NCBI RefSeq assembly: GCF_001719045.1
Contig: NZ_CP015423.1
Location: forward strand, 2,874,001-2,938,000
Length of the DNA stretch: 64,000 nt
Reading direction: 5' to 3'
Origin: Paenibacillus polymyxa
GTDB taxonomy: Bacteria; Bacillota; Bacilli; Paenibacillales; Paenibacillaceae
Both the position numbers and the translations under genes were made by a program. The notes under the pieces were generated by a model. It saw only the letters and a program-made list of their open reading frames with translations. It had not been told where the DNA came from and did not search any database. Of this stretch, positions 1 through 9,227 are shown in pieces (the first letter of the stretch is position 1; every line of letters begins with the position of its first letter).

Positions 1-312
1 GCTATAGCCTATGTACTGGTCTGTCATATAGCCTAGCCAAGGTAATTTACGGTGGAATGCCCAGCGTTTGCGGAAGGATGTTCCGCCACCGATATATAGG
101 ACAGATCGTGAGATTACGAAGTGTACCCATAAGGTTAGGAAAAAGGCAAGAGCAAACAAAAACACGCTAGTCCAGGAAAAGGCAAGAAGCAGAAAGAGAA
201 GCATAATAACAGGCAGTGTGATATGACTCCATATTAGTTGACGCGGTATACTGATTTTTTTAATGAGCTTGTAGTGATAGTAGGTAGCTTTGGTTCCGGT
301 TTCCTCTGTCAT
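1..312 (-). CDS. Hypothetical membrane protein, C-terminus cut by window edge
   Basis: An open frame of 104 codons runs on the minus strand from an ATG at 312 to the window edge without a stop. A GAAAGGA ribosome site lies about 8 bases upstream of that ATG. The N-terminal 30 residues are polar. Two hydrophobic stretches follow (about residues 33-50 and 52-70), then a basic stretch containing SFRKRWAFHRK, so this is probably an integral membrane protein. I do not recognise the family. It is divergent from gin, so it does not belong to the sporulation/DNA-replication operon to its right. Confidence 0.6.
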   Translation of the reverse strand, partial: MTEETGTKATYYHYKLIKKISIPRQLIWSHITLPVIMLLFLLLAFSWTSVFLFALAFFLTLWVHFVISRSVLYIGGGTSFRKRWAFHRKLPWLGYMTDQYIGYS

Positions 313-706
313 GCGAACAGTCCTTTCATTAATCTACTGCATCACAAGTGGCTTCCCGTCCACAGCCGGAAAAAGGGACGGTACTTCGCTCATGCCGCTT
401 TAAATAAGCATTTAATCGTTTTTGTAGAAATACAGAATGATCGACATCCAGTGTTAGCTAGCCTACTCTATAATTACTGGAAAAGCTATCACTGATGAAG
501 TGTTCAAGGGCTCCGATGAAAGGGTATCCATACATAAGAGCTTTTCTTATTATATCGGCATAGACGGCTGTTTTTTAAACATACGGGGTACAAACACCAT
601 AATGGCCCAGATGGAATATATATAGAGTATATCGTCGAACTGGGCTATGAAAAGGTTTAAAATAGTAGAAAGTGACCCATACTAATAGTAAAAGAAACAA
701 GGTGGG
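313..706. other. Intergenic region between divergent genes
   Basis: About 400 bases separate the minus-strand membrane protein from gin. Short open frames occur here but have no ribosome site or recognisable product. The right end carries the forespore-type promoter of gin, listed separately. I see nothing else I can support. Confidence 0.5.
655..684 (+). promoter_or_regulatory. Forespore-type (sigma-F/G) promoter of gin
   Basis: GTTTA at 655-659 matches the sigma-F -35 pattern (GYWTA). CATACTA at 678-684 matches the sigma-G -10 pattern (CATnnTA), and its end also fits the sigma-F -10 core. csfB of B. subtilis is forespore-expressed, so the placement makes sense. The choice between sigma-F and sigma-G cannot be made from sequence. 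Confidence 0.5.
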
Positions 707-712
707 ATGGAT

Positions 713-898
713 ATGCATGATCAAGGCGGCCACCGCTGTATTATATGCGGGCAGCACAAGCATGAAGGCATTTTTATCGTTTCCGAGTTTATCTGTGATA
801 CGTGTGAAGCTGAAATGGTGCACACGGATGCAACTGATGCCAAATATCATTTTTTTATTGATCAACTAAAGCAAATCTGGGTACAGAAAAATGCATAA
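713..898 (+). CDS. gin: Anti-sigma-G factor Gin (CsfB)
   Basis: This 61-residue protein has two CxxC pairs (Cys9/12 and Cys28/31), the zinc-binding arrangement of the Gin/CsfB family. In B. subtilis the protein binds sigma-G and prevents premature or misplaced forespore transcription. I chose the ATG at 713 rather than the in-frame ATG at 707, because the AAGGTGG ribosome site at 699-705 is 7 bases from the former and 1 base from the latter. Its place just upstream of yaaO and tmk matches B. subtilis csfB, except that xpaC and yaaN are absent. Family assignment rests on the cysteine pattern, size and synteny. Confidence 0.85.
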   Translation: MHDQGGHRCIICGQHKHEGIFIVSEFICDTCEAEMVHTDATDAKYHFFIDQLKQIWVQKNA

Positions 899-1042
899 TA
901 TCCTTTGCTAATTAGTCTTTGAAGGATTGGCATTCCAAGGTCTGTCGATACGGGCCTTTTTTTCTGTGAGTAAAAGTAGGATTCCGCTTGATTTTACGAT
1001 AAAATAAGGTAGATATAAAGCTTTGTTTGGAAGGATTGCAGA

Positions 1043-2626
1043 ATGATGGGGAAAAAGGCGGTACATGCACCATTAATGGAAGCTCTAATACGTTACCGGA
1101 CTCAGGGCAATGCTTCTTTCCATGTACCCGGTCATAAAAATGGACAAGTATATGAGCATGAAAATATTGCATCTCTGTTGCAAGAAGTGATGTCTATTGA
1201 TGCGACAGAAATTACTGGACTGGATGATTTGCATCACCCAGAAGATGTGATTCGTGAAGGGCAAGAGCTGGCTGCAAAGTGCTTTGGTGCTGAAGAGAGC
1301 TTTTGGCTAATTGGAGGAAGCACGGTCGGTAATTTGGCTATGATTTTAACTGTATGTACGGAGCCGGGAGATCTACTGCTGGTACAGAGAAATGTACACA
1401 AATCTGTCCTGAACGGTCTCATGCTGTCAGGGGCTAATGCGGTATTCCTAGATCCGGAAATAGATACACTAAGCGGGCTGGCGGTTGCCCCAACGACGGA
1501 TACAATAAAAGCTGCACTGAAGGCCTATCCTTCGGCTAAAGGGGTGTTACTTACACTACCTAATTACTATGGGATGGGGCATGACCTGAAGGCAACGGCT
1601 AAGGCCTGTCATGCAGCCCATGTGCCGCTATTGATAGATGAGGCACACGGTGCCCATTATGGGCTGCATCCTCGTTTGCCAGCCTCTGCGCTATCCTGCG
1701 GGGCTGATGTAGTCGTCCAGTCGACACATAAAATGCTTCCAGCCATGACCATGGGGGCCATGTTACATGTGCAGGGAGAGAGAATCCATCGGGAACTGCT
1801 TCGTCAGCGTTTGGCGATGGTGCAAAGCTCTAGCCCTTCTTATCCGTTAATGGCTTCACTGGATTTGGCAAGATGGTATATAGAGGCGTATGGAGCAGAT
1901 GCTTTTACAGTGGGCTTAGCGGCGGCAGATGCTTTTAGAAAGGGCCTGGAGCAGCTCCCACGCTTTCGCTTGCTAGAACCTACACAGCAGGCACTAGAGG
2001 GAGAATATGCTCACAGGGGAATCTCTGAGGTCCTAGAAAGGGCTGATGAGGGAATAAGCGGATATTCAACCCAGGATCCTTTTAAATTGGTACTGTATGA
2101 TACATGGGGTATACTGGATGGGTTTGGACTCAAGCATGAGTTGGAGACTTACGGATGTGTTCCAGAGATGAGCGACGAAAAACATGTTGTTTTATTGTTT
2201 ACGTTAGGCTCTACGGCTAAGGATGCGAGTCACCTGTTGCAGGCTCTTGTGCATATAGATAATGATATAAGATTTAAGGAGACGGCTGGTGAGCCGGGGT
2301 CAACGGAAAAAGAGCAGCAAAGATTCGAATTAGATTTTTCCACGTGGAACAATGATAGAATGAAGGGATACTCTAGTCCGGTGCCGTTTGGGCTTCGACC
2401 GATTAGCCCGGATCAGATGGAGACCGTGCCTGTAGACGAATCCGCTGGCAGGGTAGCGGCTGAAATGATTATCCCGTATCCTCCAGGTATTCCACTGCTA
2501 TATGCAGGAGAAACGATTACAGAAGCGATTGCATTGCGGATGAGTCGTCTACGTGAGCTGGGAGCCAAGTGGCACGGGGTAGCAGATGAAAGTATGCTTA
2601 CAATTCGGGTATTCCGTTTACAATAA
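1043..2626 (+). CDS. yaaO: Orn/Lys/Arg decarboxylase family PLP enzyme (YaaO)
   Basis: This 527-residue fold-type I PLP enzyme belongs to the small Gram-positive branch of the ornithine/lysine/arginine decarboxylases. Visible landmarks are FHVPGHKNG near the N-terminus, DEAHGAHYG (Asp199 would contact the PLP pyridine nitrogen), and the Schiff-base lysine in STHK (Lys230). The C-terminal 100 residues fit the family's C-terminal domain. The expected reaction is amino-acid decarboxylation to a polyamine or its precursor, but the substrate cannot be read from sequence. The ATG at 1043 follows GGAAGG by 8 bases. It occupies the yaaO position between gin and tmk. Confidence 0.88.
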   Translation: MMGKKAVHAPLMEALIRYRTQGNASFHVPGHKNGQVYEHENIASLLQEVMSIDATEITGLDDLHHPEDVIREGQELAAKCFGAEESFWLIGGSTVGNLAMILTVCTEPGDLLLVQRNVHKSVLNGLMLSGANAVFLDPEIDTLSGLAVAPTTDTIKAALKAYPSAKGVLLTLPNYYGMGHDLKATAKACHAAHVPLLIDEAHGAHYGLHPRLPASALSCGADVVVQSTHKMLPAMTMGAMLHVQGERIHRELLRQRLAMVQSSSPSYPLMASLDLARWYIEAYGADAFTVGLAAADAFRKGLEQLPRFRLLEPTQQALEGEYAHRGISEVLERADEGISGYSTQDPFKLVLYDTWGILDGFGLKHELETYGCVPEMSDEKHVVLLFTLGSTAKDASHLLQALVHIDNDIRFKETAGEPGSTEKEQQRFELDFSTWNNDRMKGYSSPVPFGLRPISPDQMETVPVDESAGRVAAEMIIPYPPGIPLLYAGETITEAIALRMSRLRELGAKWHGVADESMLTIRVFRLQ

Positions 2627-2729
2627 AGATTAGATACTAGAGACTTAACAAATACAGAAGACTGAATAAAAGAAGCATACGTAGCCTATGGGTGACTTTT
2701 ATTTTTCAGGCAGGAAAGCAGGGAATAAC

Positions 2730-3377
2730 ATGAATCGGAAAGGCATTTTTATCACACTGGAGGGGGGAGACGGCTCCGGTAAAACAACTATGATTCAACG
2801 GCTGGCGAAGTTTATGGAGGAAGAAGGCTATCCAGTCATCACGACGAGGGAGCCGGGTGGCATCGAAATTTCCGAAAAGATTCGTTCTATCATTTTGGAC
2901 CCTGCTCATACCAGTATGGATGCTCGAACAGAGGCACTTTTATACGCGGCGGCGCGGCGTCAGCATTTGGTGGAGAAGGTAAAGCCGGCTATTGAACAGG
3001 GAGCTATCGTATTATGTGATCGTTTTGTGGATAGTAGCTTGGTCTATCAAGGATTTGCAAGAGGGATCGGAATTGAAGAGGTGGCTTCAATTAATCGCTT
3101 TGCGGTGGATGATTGGGAGCCGGATGCCACATTTTATCTGGATATTGAGCCCGAATTGGGATTGGCAAGAATTAATGCGTCACGAGGAGCAGAAATGGAC
3201 CGCCTCGACATGGAGAGTATATCGTTTCACCATAAGGTGCGAGAGGCATATTTGGAGTTGGCTCGCAAATTTCCGGAGCGAATTACAATTGTTGATGCAT
3301 CTCCGGCGCCAGAGCAGGTGGAGCAAGTATTGAAGGATTTGCTGAAAAAGCGGTTTGTTCAGAATTTTAGCATATAA
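2730..3377 (+). CDS. tmk: Thymidylate kinase
   Basis: This 215-residue kinase phosphorylates dTMP to dTDP. It has the P-loop GGDGSGKTT (Lys18), TREPGG and [13 protein letters not shown] (the DR motif), in family order. I chose the ATG at 2730, preceded by GCAGGG, because the family normally begins only a few residues before the P-loop. An upstream in-frame ATG at 2688 would add 14 unsupported residues. It is followed by darA, as in B. subtilis. Confidence 0.95.
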   Translation: MNRKGIFITLEGGDGSGKTTMIQRLAKFMEEEGYPVITTREPGGIEISEKIRSIILDPAHTSMDARTEALLYAAARRQHLVEKVKPAIEQGAIVLCDRFVDSSLVYQGFARGIGIEEVASINRFAVDDWEPDATFYLDIEPELGLARINASRGAEMDRLDMESISFHHKVREAYLELARKFPERITIVDASPAPEQVEQVLKDLLKKRFVQNFSI

Positions 3378-3427
3378 TTGTCGAAGGATATACGGTAAAA
3401 TTGAGCTAGGGACAAGGTTGTCTCTAA

Positions 3428-3781
<354 letters not shown>

Positions 3782-3978
3782 ATCTACACAATAGGGCCTA
3801 TTCTGCCGATATGATAGGGGAATCGCCTGTATCTTCTCACATGATGAGAGTGAGGGCAGATCCACTAAAACGGCAGCGCTACAGCGCAGTCCCCGGAAAG
3901 CCGAAGAAACCCTGAGTTCTAGATCGAACTGTTCATGAAGGGGGAAAGTGGAAGCATCCGGGGAGAAAGCAGGTTTAT

Positions 3979-4422
3979 ATGAAAATAAATCCGGGCTATC
4001 GCCCTTTACAAAGTACATTGTCTACGAATGAAATGAGTGCAAAGCCAATTCAGCCCAAGAGCTTCTCCGACGTTATGCAGCAAAATGGGGAGCAAGCTTC
4101 GCAGGAGGAATTGAATCGGCGCTTTAAGGAAATACAAATGCAGGGAGATCGTCTTGCACGTTCAATGACGATTCGTGAGCTGAAGGCCTATAAGATGCTG
4201 GTTAAACGGTTTTTGGAAGATACCGTTCGGCGAGGCGTGTCCATGAAGGACACAAAGGGCTGGGATCGCCGGGGACGCAGCAAACGTTATAAGCTGATTG
4301 ATGAAGTGGATGAGCTGTTGCTCAAAATGGCGGATGAGCTGCTCGAAACCGAGCAAGGCAAGATTGAGCTTTTGCAAGGGGTCGGTGAGATCAGAGGATT
4401 GCTAATTAATCTCTCATTTTAA
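3979..4422 (+). CDS. yaaR: YaaR family protein (DUF327)
   Basis: This 147-residue soluble protein sits between darA and holB, as yaaR does in B. subtilis. It is charged and mostly helical in composition, with an acidic, leucine-rich C-terminal third. No catalytic motif is visible and the function is unknown. The nearest upstream site is a weak GCAGG. The 197 bases between darA and this gene hold no other frame I can support. Confidence 0.8.
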   Translation: MKINPGYRPLQSTLSTNEMSAKPIQPKSFSDVMQQNGEQASQEELNRRFKEIQMQGDRLARSMTIRELKAYKMLVKRFLEDTVRRGVSMKDTKGWDRRGRSKRYKLIDEVDELLLKMADELLETEQGKIELLQGVGEIRGLLINLSF

Positions 4423-4469
4423 TGCAGACTTATGTTATAAATGAATACAGACGGGCTGTTGCCACGAAG

Positions 4470-4508
4470 AAATAATCTGCTTGCTGATCATGCTGGCAGA
4501 TTATTTTT
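4470..4508 (+). terminator. Intrinsic terminator after yaaR
   Basis: AAATAATCTGC at 4470-4480 pairs with GCAGATTATTT at 4496-4506, followed by more T residues. It separates yaaR from holB, so holB may use its own promoter or read-through. Confidence 0.7.
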
Positions 4509-4583
4509 GACTATGTACATGCCTGGAAGAACAACGATTTGCCGATGGATCACAGTTGTTTTCAGTGGAGAAAGTGAGGAAAT

Positions 4584-5579
4584 ATGTCTTTTCAACATAT
4601 AATGGGCCAGGATGTAGCCAAAAAAATGCTGCAAAGTGCACTACGGAATCATACGGTCAACCATGCCTATGTTTTTAGCGGGCCGCCGGGAAGCGGGCAG
4701 ATGAACATGGCGCAGATCTTTGCTAAGGCTTTATTTTGTGAGCGACAGACGGATGATGCATGCGGGGAGTGTTTGTCATGCCGCAAGGTAGAGCACGGGA
4801 ATCATCCAGATTTGCATATTGTAGAGCCGGATGGAGCTACGATTAAAATTGATCAGATTCGTGGGCTTCAACGTATATTTTCTTACAAATCTGAAAGCTC
4901 CAATCCGAAGGTATATATCATTCGGCAGGCGGATACCATGACAGTGCAAGCTGCTAATAGCCTACTTAAATTTCTGGAGGAGCCCCAGATTCCAGTGGTC
5001 GGCATACTCATTTCTGAAAATGGACAGGCGTTGCTGCCTACGATTCAATCACGGACGCAGCAGGTTCCTTTCCACGCTTTACAGCCGGAGGTGATGATGC
5101 AGGCATTAATTGGGGAAGGCTATACGGCAGGGCTTGTCCGGTCGGTCGTTCATATTGCTTCAGGACTGGAATCATGTAGAGAAATTCTCCAGCAGAATTG
5201 GTTTGCAGAAATTAGAAACGTAGTGTTACAATTAGTGAAGGAGTCCATGAGTCGGGGGAGCTCGTCTATTATTCTGGCTCAACAGAAGATTTTTAAAACT
5301 GGACTTTCTGAACACCTGGATATTCTGTTTCATCTGTTTCATTTGTGGTTTAAGGATATGCTTCATTTCCGTTACGGAAGGCACGAAAGCATTGTTTTCA
5401 TAGATCATTTGGAGTCCGTCTCCAAATTGGCAATCACCCGCAGCACGGAACAATGGGTCTCTTATATGGATTTGGCCGCGAATTGCAGGAAGAAGCTCCG
5501 TTTTCACGTCAACGGGCAATTATGCGTGGAGCAGCTTCTGATTGGGTTGTCCGATACAAGCGGTTCTATCACCGGCTAA
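4584..5579 (+). CDS. holB: DNA polymerase III delta-prime subunit
   Basis: This 331-residue clamp-loader subunit has an AAA+ fold with four zinc-ligand cysteines (Cys52, 60, 63, 66) in the usual place. The Walker A position reads GPPGSGQMN, so the ATP-binding lysine and threonine are replaced. That fits delta-prime, which acts as a structural arm rather than an ATPase. QAANSLLKFLEEP and the SRT of the SRC-like motif follow. Its neighbours ricT and yabA are conserved; YabA contacts the sliding clamp that this complex loads. Confidence 0.92.
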   Translation: MSFQHIMGQDVAKKMLQSALRNHTVNHAYVFSGPPGSGQMNMAQIFAKALFCERQTDDACGECLSCRKVEHGNHPDLHIVEPDGATIKIDQIRGLQRIFSYKSESSNPKVYIIRQADTMTVQAANSLLKFLEEPQIPVVGILISENGQALLPTIQSRTQQVPFHALQPEVMMQALIGEGYTAGLVRSVVHIASGLESCREILQQNWFAEIRNVVLQLVKESMSRGSSSIILAQQKIFKTGLSEHLDILFHLFHLWFKDMLHFRYGRHESIVFIDHLESVSKLAITRSTEQWVSYMDLAANCRKKLRFHVNGQLCVEQLLIGLSDTSGSITG

Positions 5580-5717
5580 CAGGAAGGCGCGCTTGTTCCA
5601 CTCTGCACAATCCGCGACGCCAGGTTCCCGGTTTGTGCGACAGTGAGACTTCAATTGCGGCCATTCGTACAATGTCGGCTTCAAATGAGGTTTAGTGGCA
5701 TACAAGGGGGTTAATTT

Positions 5718-6518
5718 TTGTATAGTGTAGTGGGTGTCCGTTTCAAGAAGGCGGGCAAGACTTATTATTTTGATCCGTTGGATCTTCCAGTGGAGAAAGA
5801 AAACTGCGTCATTGTAGAGACCGCGCGCGGTATTGAATATGGCAAGGTTGTAGTGGGCAAAAAAGAGGTAAATGATTCGGATGTTGTCCTGCCCTTAAAA
5901 AAAGTCATTCGTATTGCTGGGGATGATGACGCTCTTGTTGTAGAAGAGAATAAATTGGCGGCAAAGGATGCATTCGGCACGTGTTTAAATAAAATTAAAG
6001 ACCATGGCCTTAAAATGAAGCTGGTAGATGTAGAATTTACATTTGACCGAAATAAGATCATTTTTTATTTTACGGCAGAGGGTCGGGTAGATTTTCGAGA
6101 GCTTGTAAAGGACTTGGCCAGTATTTTTCGTACACGGATCGAGCTGCGGCAGATCGGCGTACGGGATGAGGCTAAAATGCTTGGCGGAATCGGACCTTGT
6201 GGACGTATTCTGTGTTGCTCCTCATGGCTGGGGGATTTTGAGCCGGTATCTATTAAGATGGCGAAGGATCAGAGTTTGTCGCTGAATCCGACGAAGATTT
6301 CCGGGTTGTGCGGGAGATTGATGTGCTGTCTCAAGTTTGAACATGATAACTACGAAAGCATGCGAGAAGAGCTACCTCAGGTGGGTAAGATGGTTATCAC
6401 CTCTTTGGGAGAAGGTAAAGTCGTAGGTGTGAATGCAGGTCATCGCACGGTGCATGTTCAACTGTTTGAGATCAGTAAGGTCAAGGAACTTCCAATGGAC
6501 GATGTAGTCGTCAAGTAA
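5718..6518 (+). CDS. ricT: RicT/YaaT, iron-sulfur subunit of the Ric (Y-) complex
   Basis: This 266-residue PSP1-domain protein has the cysteine clusters GPCGRILCC and GLCGRLMCC in its second half. In B. subtilis RicA, RicF and RicT form a complex carrying two [4Fe-4S] clusters that is needed for RNase Y-dependent RNA maturation, competence, biofilm formation and sporulation. The start is TTG at 5718, 7 bases after AAGGGGG. No ATG fits the conserved N-terminus MYSVVGVRFKKAGK. About 138 bases without a supported gene lie between holB and this start. Confidence 0.93.
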   Translation: MYSVVGVRFKKAGKTYYFDPLDLPVEKENCVIVETARGIEYGKVVVGKKEVNDSDVVLPLKKVIRIAGDDDALVVEENKLAAKDAFGTCLNKIKDHGLKMKLVDVEFTFDRNKIIFYFTAEGRVDFRELVKDLASIFRTRIELRQIGVRDEAKMLGGIGPCGRILCCSSWLGDFEPVSIKMAKDQSLSLNPTKISGLCGRLMCCLKFEHDNYESMREELPQVGKMVITSLGEGKVVGVNAGHRTVHVQLFEISKVKELPMDDVVVK

Positions 6519-6545
6519 ACCATTAGGTTGCTTCGGGGTGGAAAC

Positions 6546-6920
6546 TTGGATAAATTAAATGTTTTTGCGCGTATTCACGAAATGGAAACCCAAATGGGAC
6601 AGTTGCATAGCGATCTGGGTGAATTGAAACTGGCAGTAAAAGAGCTGCTGGAGGAAAATCAACGACTAACGATTGAAAACGAACAGGTGCGCAAGATGCT
6701 CAAACGTGAAACCTCTGGAGAAGAAAAAACGGCAAACAAGCCGAAGCTTCCTCCTCCGATCGTCATTAAAGATGAAGGGCAAACGGGTGAGGTCGTGGGC
6801 GAAGGCTACGACAATCTAGCGAGGCTGTATCATGAAGGATTTCATATATGCAACGTGTATTACGGACATTTGCGAACGGAAGGCGATTGCCTCTTCTGTC
6901 TGTCATTTTTGAATAAATAA
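6546..6920 (+). CDS. yabA: Replication initiation control protein YabA
   Basis: This 124-residue protein has an N-terminal leucine-rich coiled coil (about residues 1-60), a variable linker and a C-terminal zinc module with H-I-C then CLFC. YabA bridges DnaA and the DnaN clamp and limits re-initiation. The TTG at 6546 follows GGGGTGG closely and gives [10 protein letters not shown], as in homologues. The upstream in-frame codon at 6528 has no ribosome site. Confidence 0.92.
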   Translation: MDKLNVFARIHEMETQMGQLHSDLGELKLAVKELLEENQRLTIENEQVRKMLKRETSGEEKTANKPKLPPPIVIKDEGQTGEVVGEGYDNLARLYHEGFHICNVYYGHLRTEGDCLFCLSFLNK

Positions 6921-6924
6921 AAAC

Positions 6925-6957
6925 AAGCCGTAGGAGCAAGATGCCTACGGCTTTTTT
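6925..6957 (+). terminator. Intrinsic terminator after yabA
   Basis: AAGCCGTAGG (6925-6934) pairs perfectly with CCTACGGCTT (6944-6953), followed by a T run. Confidence 0.9.
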
Positions 6958-7010
6958 GTAAGGAAGTATGAGTGAAAAGCGATTTTGGTTATAAAAGATG
7001 GGAGAGCACT

Positions 7011-7766
7011 ATGTACGAAAATGAAAAGAAGTCGGAACGAATTGATGATCTGCTTTCACATAATTTGCGCATTATCCAAAGTGATGAAGTATTCAGCTTC
7101 TCGATGGACGCGGTCTTGCTGGCACGTTTTGCCGGTATTCCGCAGCGCGGGAAGATTCTGGATTTGTGTACTGGCAATGGGGTTGTCCCGCTGTTGCTAA
7201 CGACACGAACAAAAGCGTCTATTGAAGGAATTGAGATTCAACCACGTTTGGCAGATATGGCTAGACGTAGTGTCAGCTTGAATGGATTAGAAGCAGCAAT
7301 TCAGATTCGGGAAGGGGACCTACGTGAGCTGGTTCACATCACGGGACATGGTGTTTATGATGCGATTACCGTGAATCCCCCCTATATGCCGCTAAATGGT
7401 AGCGATATCAAGCTGAATCCTCACCAGGCAATTGCCCGTCATGAAGTGAACTGCACACTGGAAGAAGTCATTCAGGCATCCACCCGGCTTGTACGTAATG
7501 GGGGAAAGGTATCTATGGTTCATCGCCCGCAGCGGCTGGGTGAGATTATAACCTTGATGCGTAAACATAGTTTGGAACCCAAACGAATACGTTTTGTTCA
7601 CCCACGAGTTCATATGGAAGCCAATATGGTCTTGGTTGAAGCATTACGTGACGGTAAACCGGAGGTTCGTTTGTTGCCTCCGCTCATTGTATATCAGGAA
7701 AATGGGAATTATACTCAGGAAATAAGAGATATCTATGGAGAAGTAAGCAAGGGGGATTCTGTGTGA
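7011..7766 (+). CDS. trmN6: tRNA1(Val) A37 N6-methyltransferase family (YabB)
   Basis: This 251-residue SAM-dependent methyltransferase has motif I as LDLCTGNGVVPLLL and the catalytic NPPY motif near residue 122. Members methylate N6 of adenine 37 in tRNA-Val; the exact tRNA target here is inferred. The ATG at 7011 follows GGGAGAG. The longer frame from 6972 has no ribosome site. The small GIY-YIG gene yazA that lies between yabB and yabC in B. subtilis is missing, and this gene overlaps rsmI directly. Confidence 0.88.
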   Translation: MYENEKKSERIDDLLSHNLRIIQSDEVFSFSMDAVLLARFAGIPQRGKILDLCTGNGVVPLLLTTRTKASIEGIEIQPRLADMARRSVSLNGLEAAIQIREGDLRELVHITGHGVYDAITVNPPYMPLNGSDIKLNPHQAIARHEVNCTLEEVIQASTRLVRNGGKVSMVHRPQRLGEIITLMRKHSLEPKRIRFVHPRVHMEANMVLVEALRDGKPEVRLLPPLIVYQENGNYTQEIRDIYGEVSKGDSV

Positions 7767-8644
7767 AAGCAGCTGTACAAAAAAGCTTCAGTACCAGCGA
7801 AGAAGAACGGGGAAAGTTGTATCTTGTTGCAACACCCATTGGGAATCTGGACGATATGACCTTTAGGGCGATTAACACCTTAAAGTCATGTAGTATTATC
7901 GCTGCCGAAGATACACGGCAGACACGCAAACTGCTCACCCATTTCGAAATTACACCGGATATGCTCTTCAGTTATCATGAACATAATAAGGCTGCCAGTG
8001 GGCCTGAACTGATACGATATATAATAGAAGGAAAAAATTTGGCACTGGTTAGCGATGCAGGTCTACCAGCCATTTCTGACCCTGGTTCGGATCTGGTCAA
8101 ACTGGCACTGGAAGCGGAAATTAGCGTCATTCCTATCCCAGGAGCAAATGCGGCACTATCGGCTTTAATTGCCTCAGGACTGGATACAGAAAGGTTCACC
8201 TTCGCTGGCTTTCCACCACGGGAGAAAAAGGACCTAGAGAAGCTGTTGCTATCGTTTCAGGTATCTCACGGCACAATTATTTTTTATGAATCGCCTCATC
8301 GTATTGTGAAGACATTGATGGTGTTGAAGGAAACATTAGGTTCACGCAAAGTGGTGCTTGCGCGTGAGCTGACCAAGCTGCATGAGGAATGGGTGCGGGG
8401 AACCGTGGAGCAATGCCTTGCTAAACTAGAGGAGAATCCGCCGATTGGTGAATATTGTCTGGTGGTTGAAGGGAAAGACAAAGAGGAAGAGGAACAGGAA
8501 CGTCAGGCATGGTGGCAGTCTTTATCTTTGGAGTCCCACGTCGCACATTATGAGGCAGAGGGACTCACACGCAAGGATGCAATGAAGCGTACAGCCACAG
8601 ATCGTTCAATCTCCAAGAGAGATGTTTACAACGCACTCTTATGA
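7763..8644 (+). CDS. rsmI: 16S rRNA (cytidine1402-2'-O)-methyltransferase
   Basis: This 293-residue protein of the tetrapyrrole-methylase fold carries LYLVATPIGNLDDMTFRA and AAEDTRQTRKLL, hallmarks of RsmI, which 2'-O-methylates C1402 in the ribosomal P site. The GTG start at 7763 overlaps the stop of the preceding gene by four bases (GTGA-type coupling), with AAGGGGG upstream. It converges on abrB. Confidence 0.94.
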   Translation: MKAAVQKSFSTSEEERGKLYLVATPIGNLDDMTFRAINTLKSCSIIAAEDTRQTRKLLTHFEITPDMLFSYHEHNKAASGPELIRYIIEGKNLALVSDAGLPAISDPGSDLVKLALEAEISVIPIPGANAALSALIASGLDTERFTFAGFPPREKKDLEKLLLSFQVSHGTIIFYESPHRIVKTLMVLKETLGSRKVVLARELTKLHEEWVRGTVEQCLAKLEENPPIGEYCLVVEGKDKEEEEQERQAWWQSLSLESHVAHYEAEGLTRKDAMKRTATDRSISKRDVYNALL

Positions 8645-8658
8645 ATATCTGCCTAAAC

Positions 8659-8700
8659 AAAAAAGGGCCTTCCAACGGTTGGGTTCAAACCGTGGAAGGC
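8659..8700 (-). terminator. Intrinsic terminator of abrB
   Basis: GCCTTCC (8667-8673) pairs with GGAAGGC (8694-8700), with a further inner ACGGTT pairing. The T run is on the minus strand (complement of the A run at 8659-8664), so it mainly serves abrB. It may also limit read-through from rsmI. Confidence 0.8.
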
Positions 8701-8768
8701 AACAAGGAGTATATATGAAAAAGGTTAGAATTAACAATATCTGATAAGTCTATTATATACTAAAATTC

Positions 8769-9023
8769 TCAGTTTGTCACAGGTGTTGGGATTTCAGAAA
8801 TGCAATCTTGGCAAACAATTTTTCCTTTGAAGTAAATTACGTTCTCAGCATTGCCGCAGAAGATACAAGCTGGCTCGTATTTTTTAAGCATGATGCGTTC
8901 GCCATCAACATAAATTTCCAAAGCGTCTTTCTCTCCGATTCCCAGGGTACGGCGCAATTCGATTGGAATAACAACACGTCCGAGCTCGTCAACTTTTCTT
9001 ACAATACCAGTGGATTTCATCAT
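8769..9023 (-). CDS. abrB: Transition-state regulator AbrB with C-terminal zinc-type tail
   Basis: This 84-residue regulator has residues 2-50 nearly identical to the DNA-binding half of B. subtilis AbrB (MKSTGIVRKVDELGRVVIP). AbrB represses stationary-phase genes during growth. The C-terminal half differs from B. subtilis AbrB: it has two CxxC pairs, Cys53/56 and Cys71/74, spaced like those of Gin. I recall similar tails in clostridial AbrB. The start ATG at 9023 follows GAGGAG. A consensus promoter and a Spo0A-type box lie upstream, and its own terminator follows. Confidence 0.95.
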   Translation of the reverse strand: MMKSTGIVRKVDELGRVVIPIELRRTLGIGEKDALEIYVDGERIMLKKYEPACIFCGNAENVIYFKGKIVCQDCISEIPTPVTN

Positions 9024-9070
9024 AATAAATCAGGCTCCTCTCGCCGTTTAAAATAATATAAGTGTCATGA

Positions 9071-9077
9071 TTCGACA
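9071..9077 (-). promoter_or_regulatory. Spo0A box just downstream of the abrB promoter
   Basis: TTCGACA reads TGTCGAA on the minus strand, the exact 0A-box consensus. It lies about 17-24 bases past the predicted start site, the same side and distance at which Spo0A represses abrB in B. subtilis. Confidence 0.75.
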
Positions 9078-9100
9078 AAATTTTCTCTTTTCTGATATTT

Positions 9101-9129
9101 ACTATACCAACGATTCCCAAAACAGTCAA
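9101..9129 (-). promoter_or_regulatory. Sigma-A promoter of abrB
   Basis: On the minus strand TTGACT (9129-9124) is followed after exactly 17 bases by TATAGT (9106-9101). The predicted transcript starts near 9094. Confidence 0.85.
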
Positions 9130-9227
9130 CCTTAAAAATGTAGTAACAGTCTGATTATGCAAAAGTATTTAGATTAAAGAGCTTTACTTGTGTGTATTGC
9201 CTTATCTTATTGATGATTTATTCAGTT

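Noticed and set aside
575..865. 96-codon frame antisense to gin
   Set aside because: It overlaps the gin coding region and promoter; its own start has no ribosome site.
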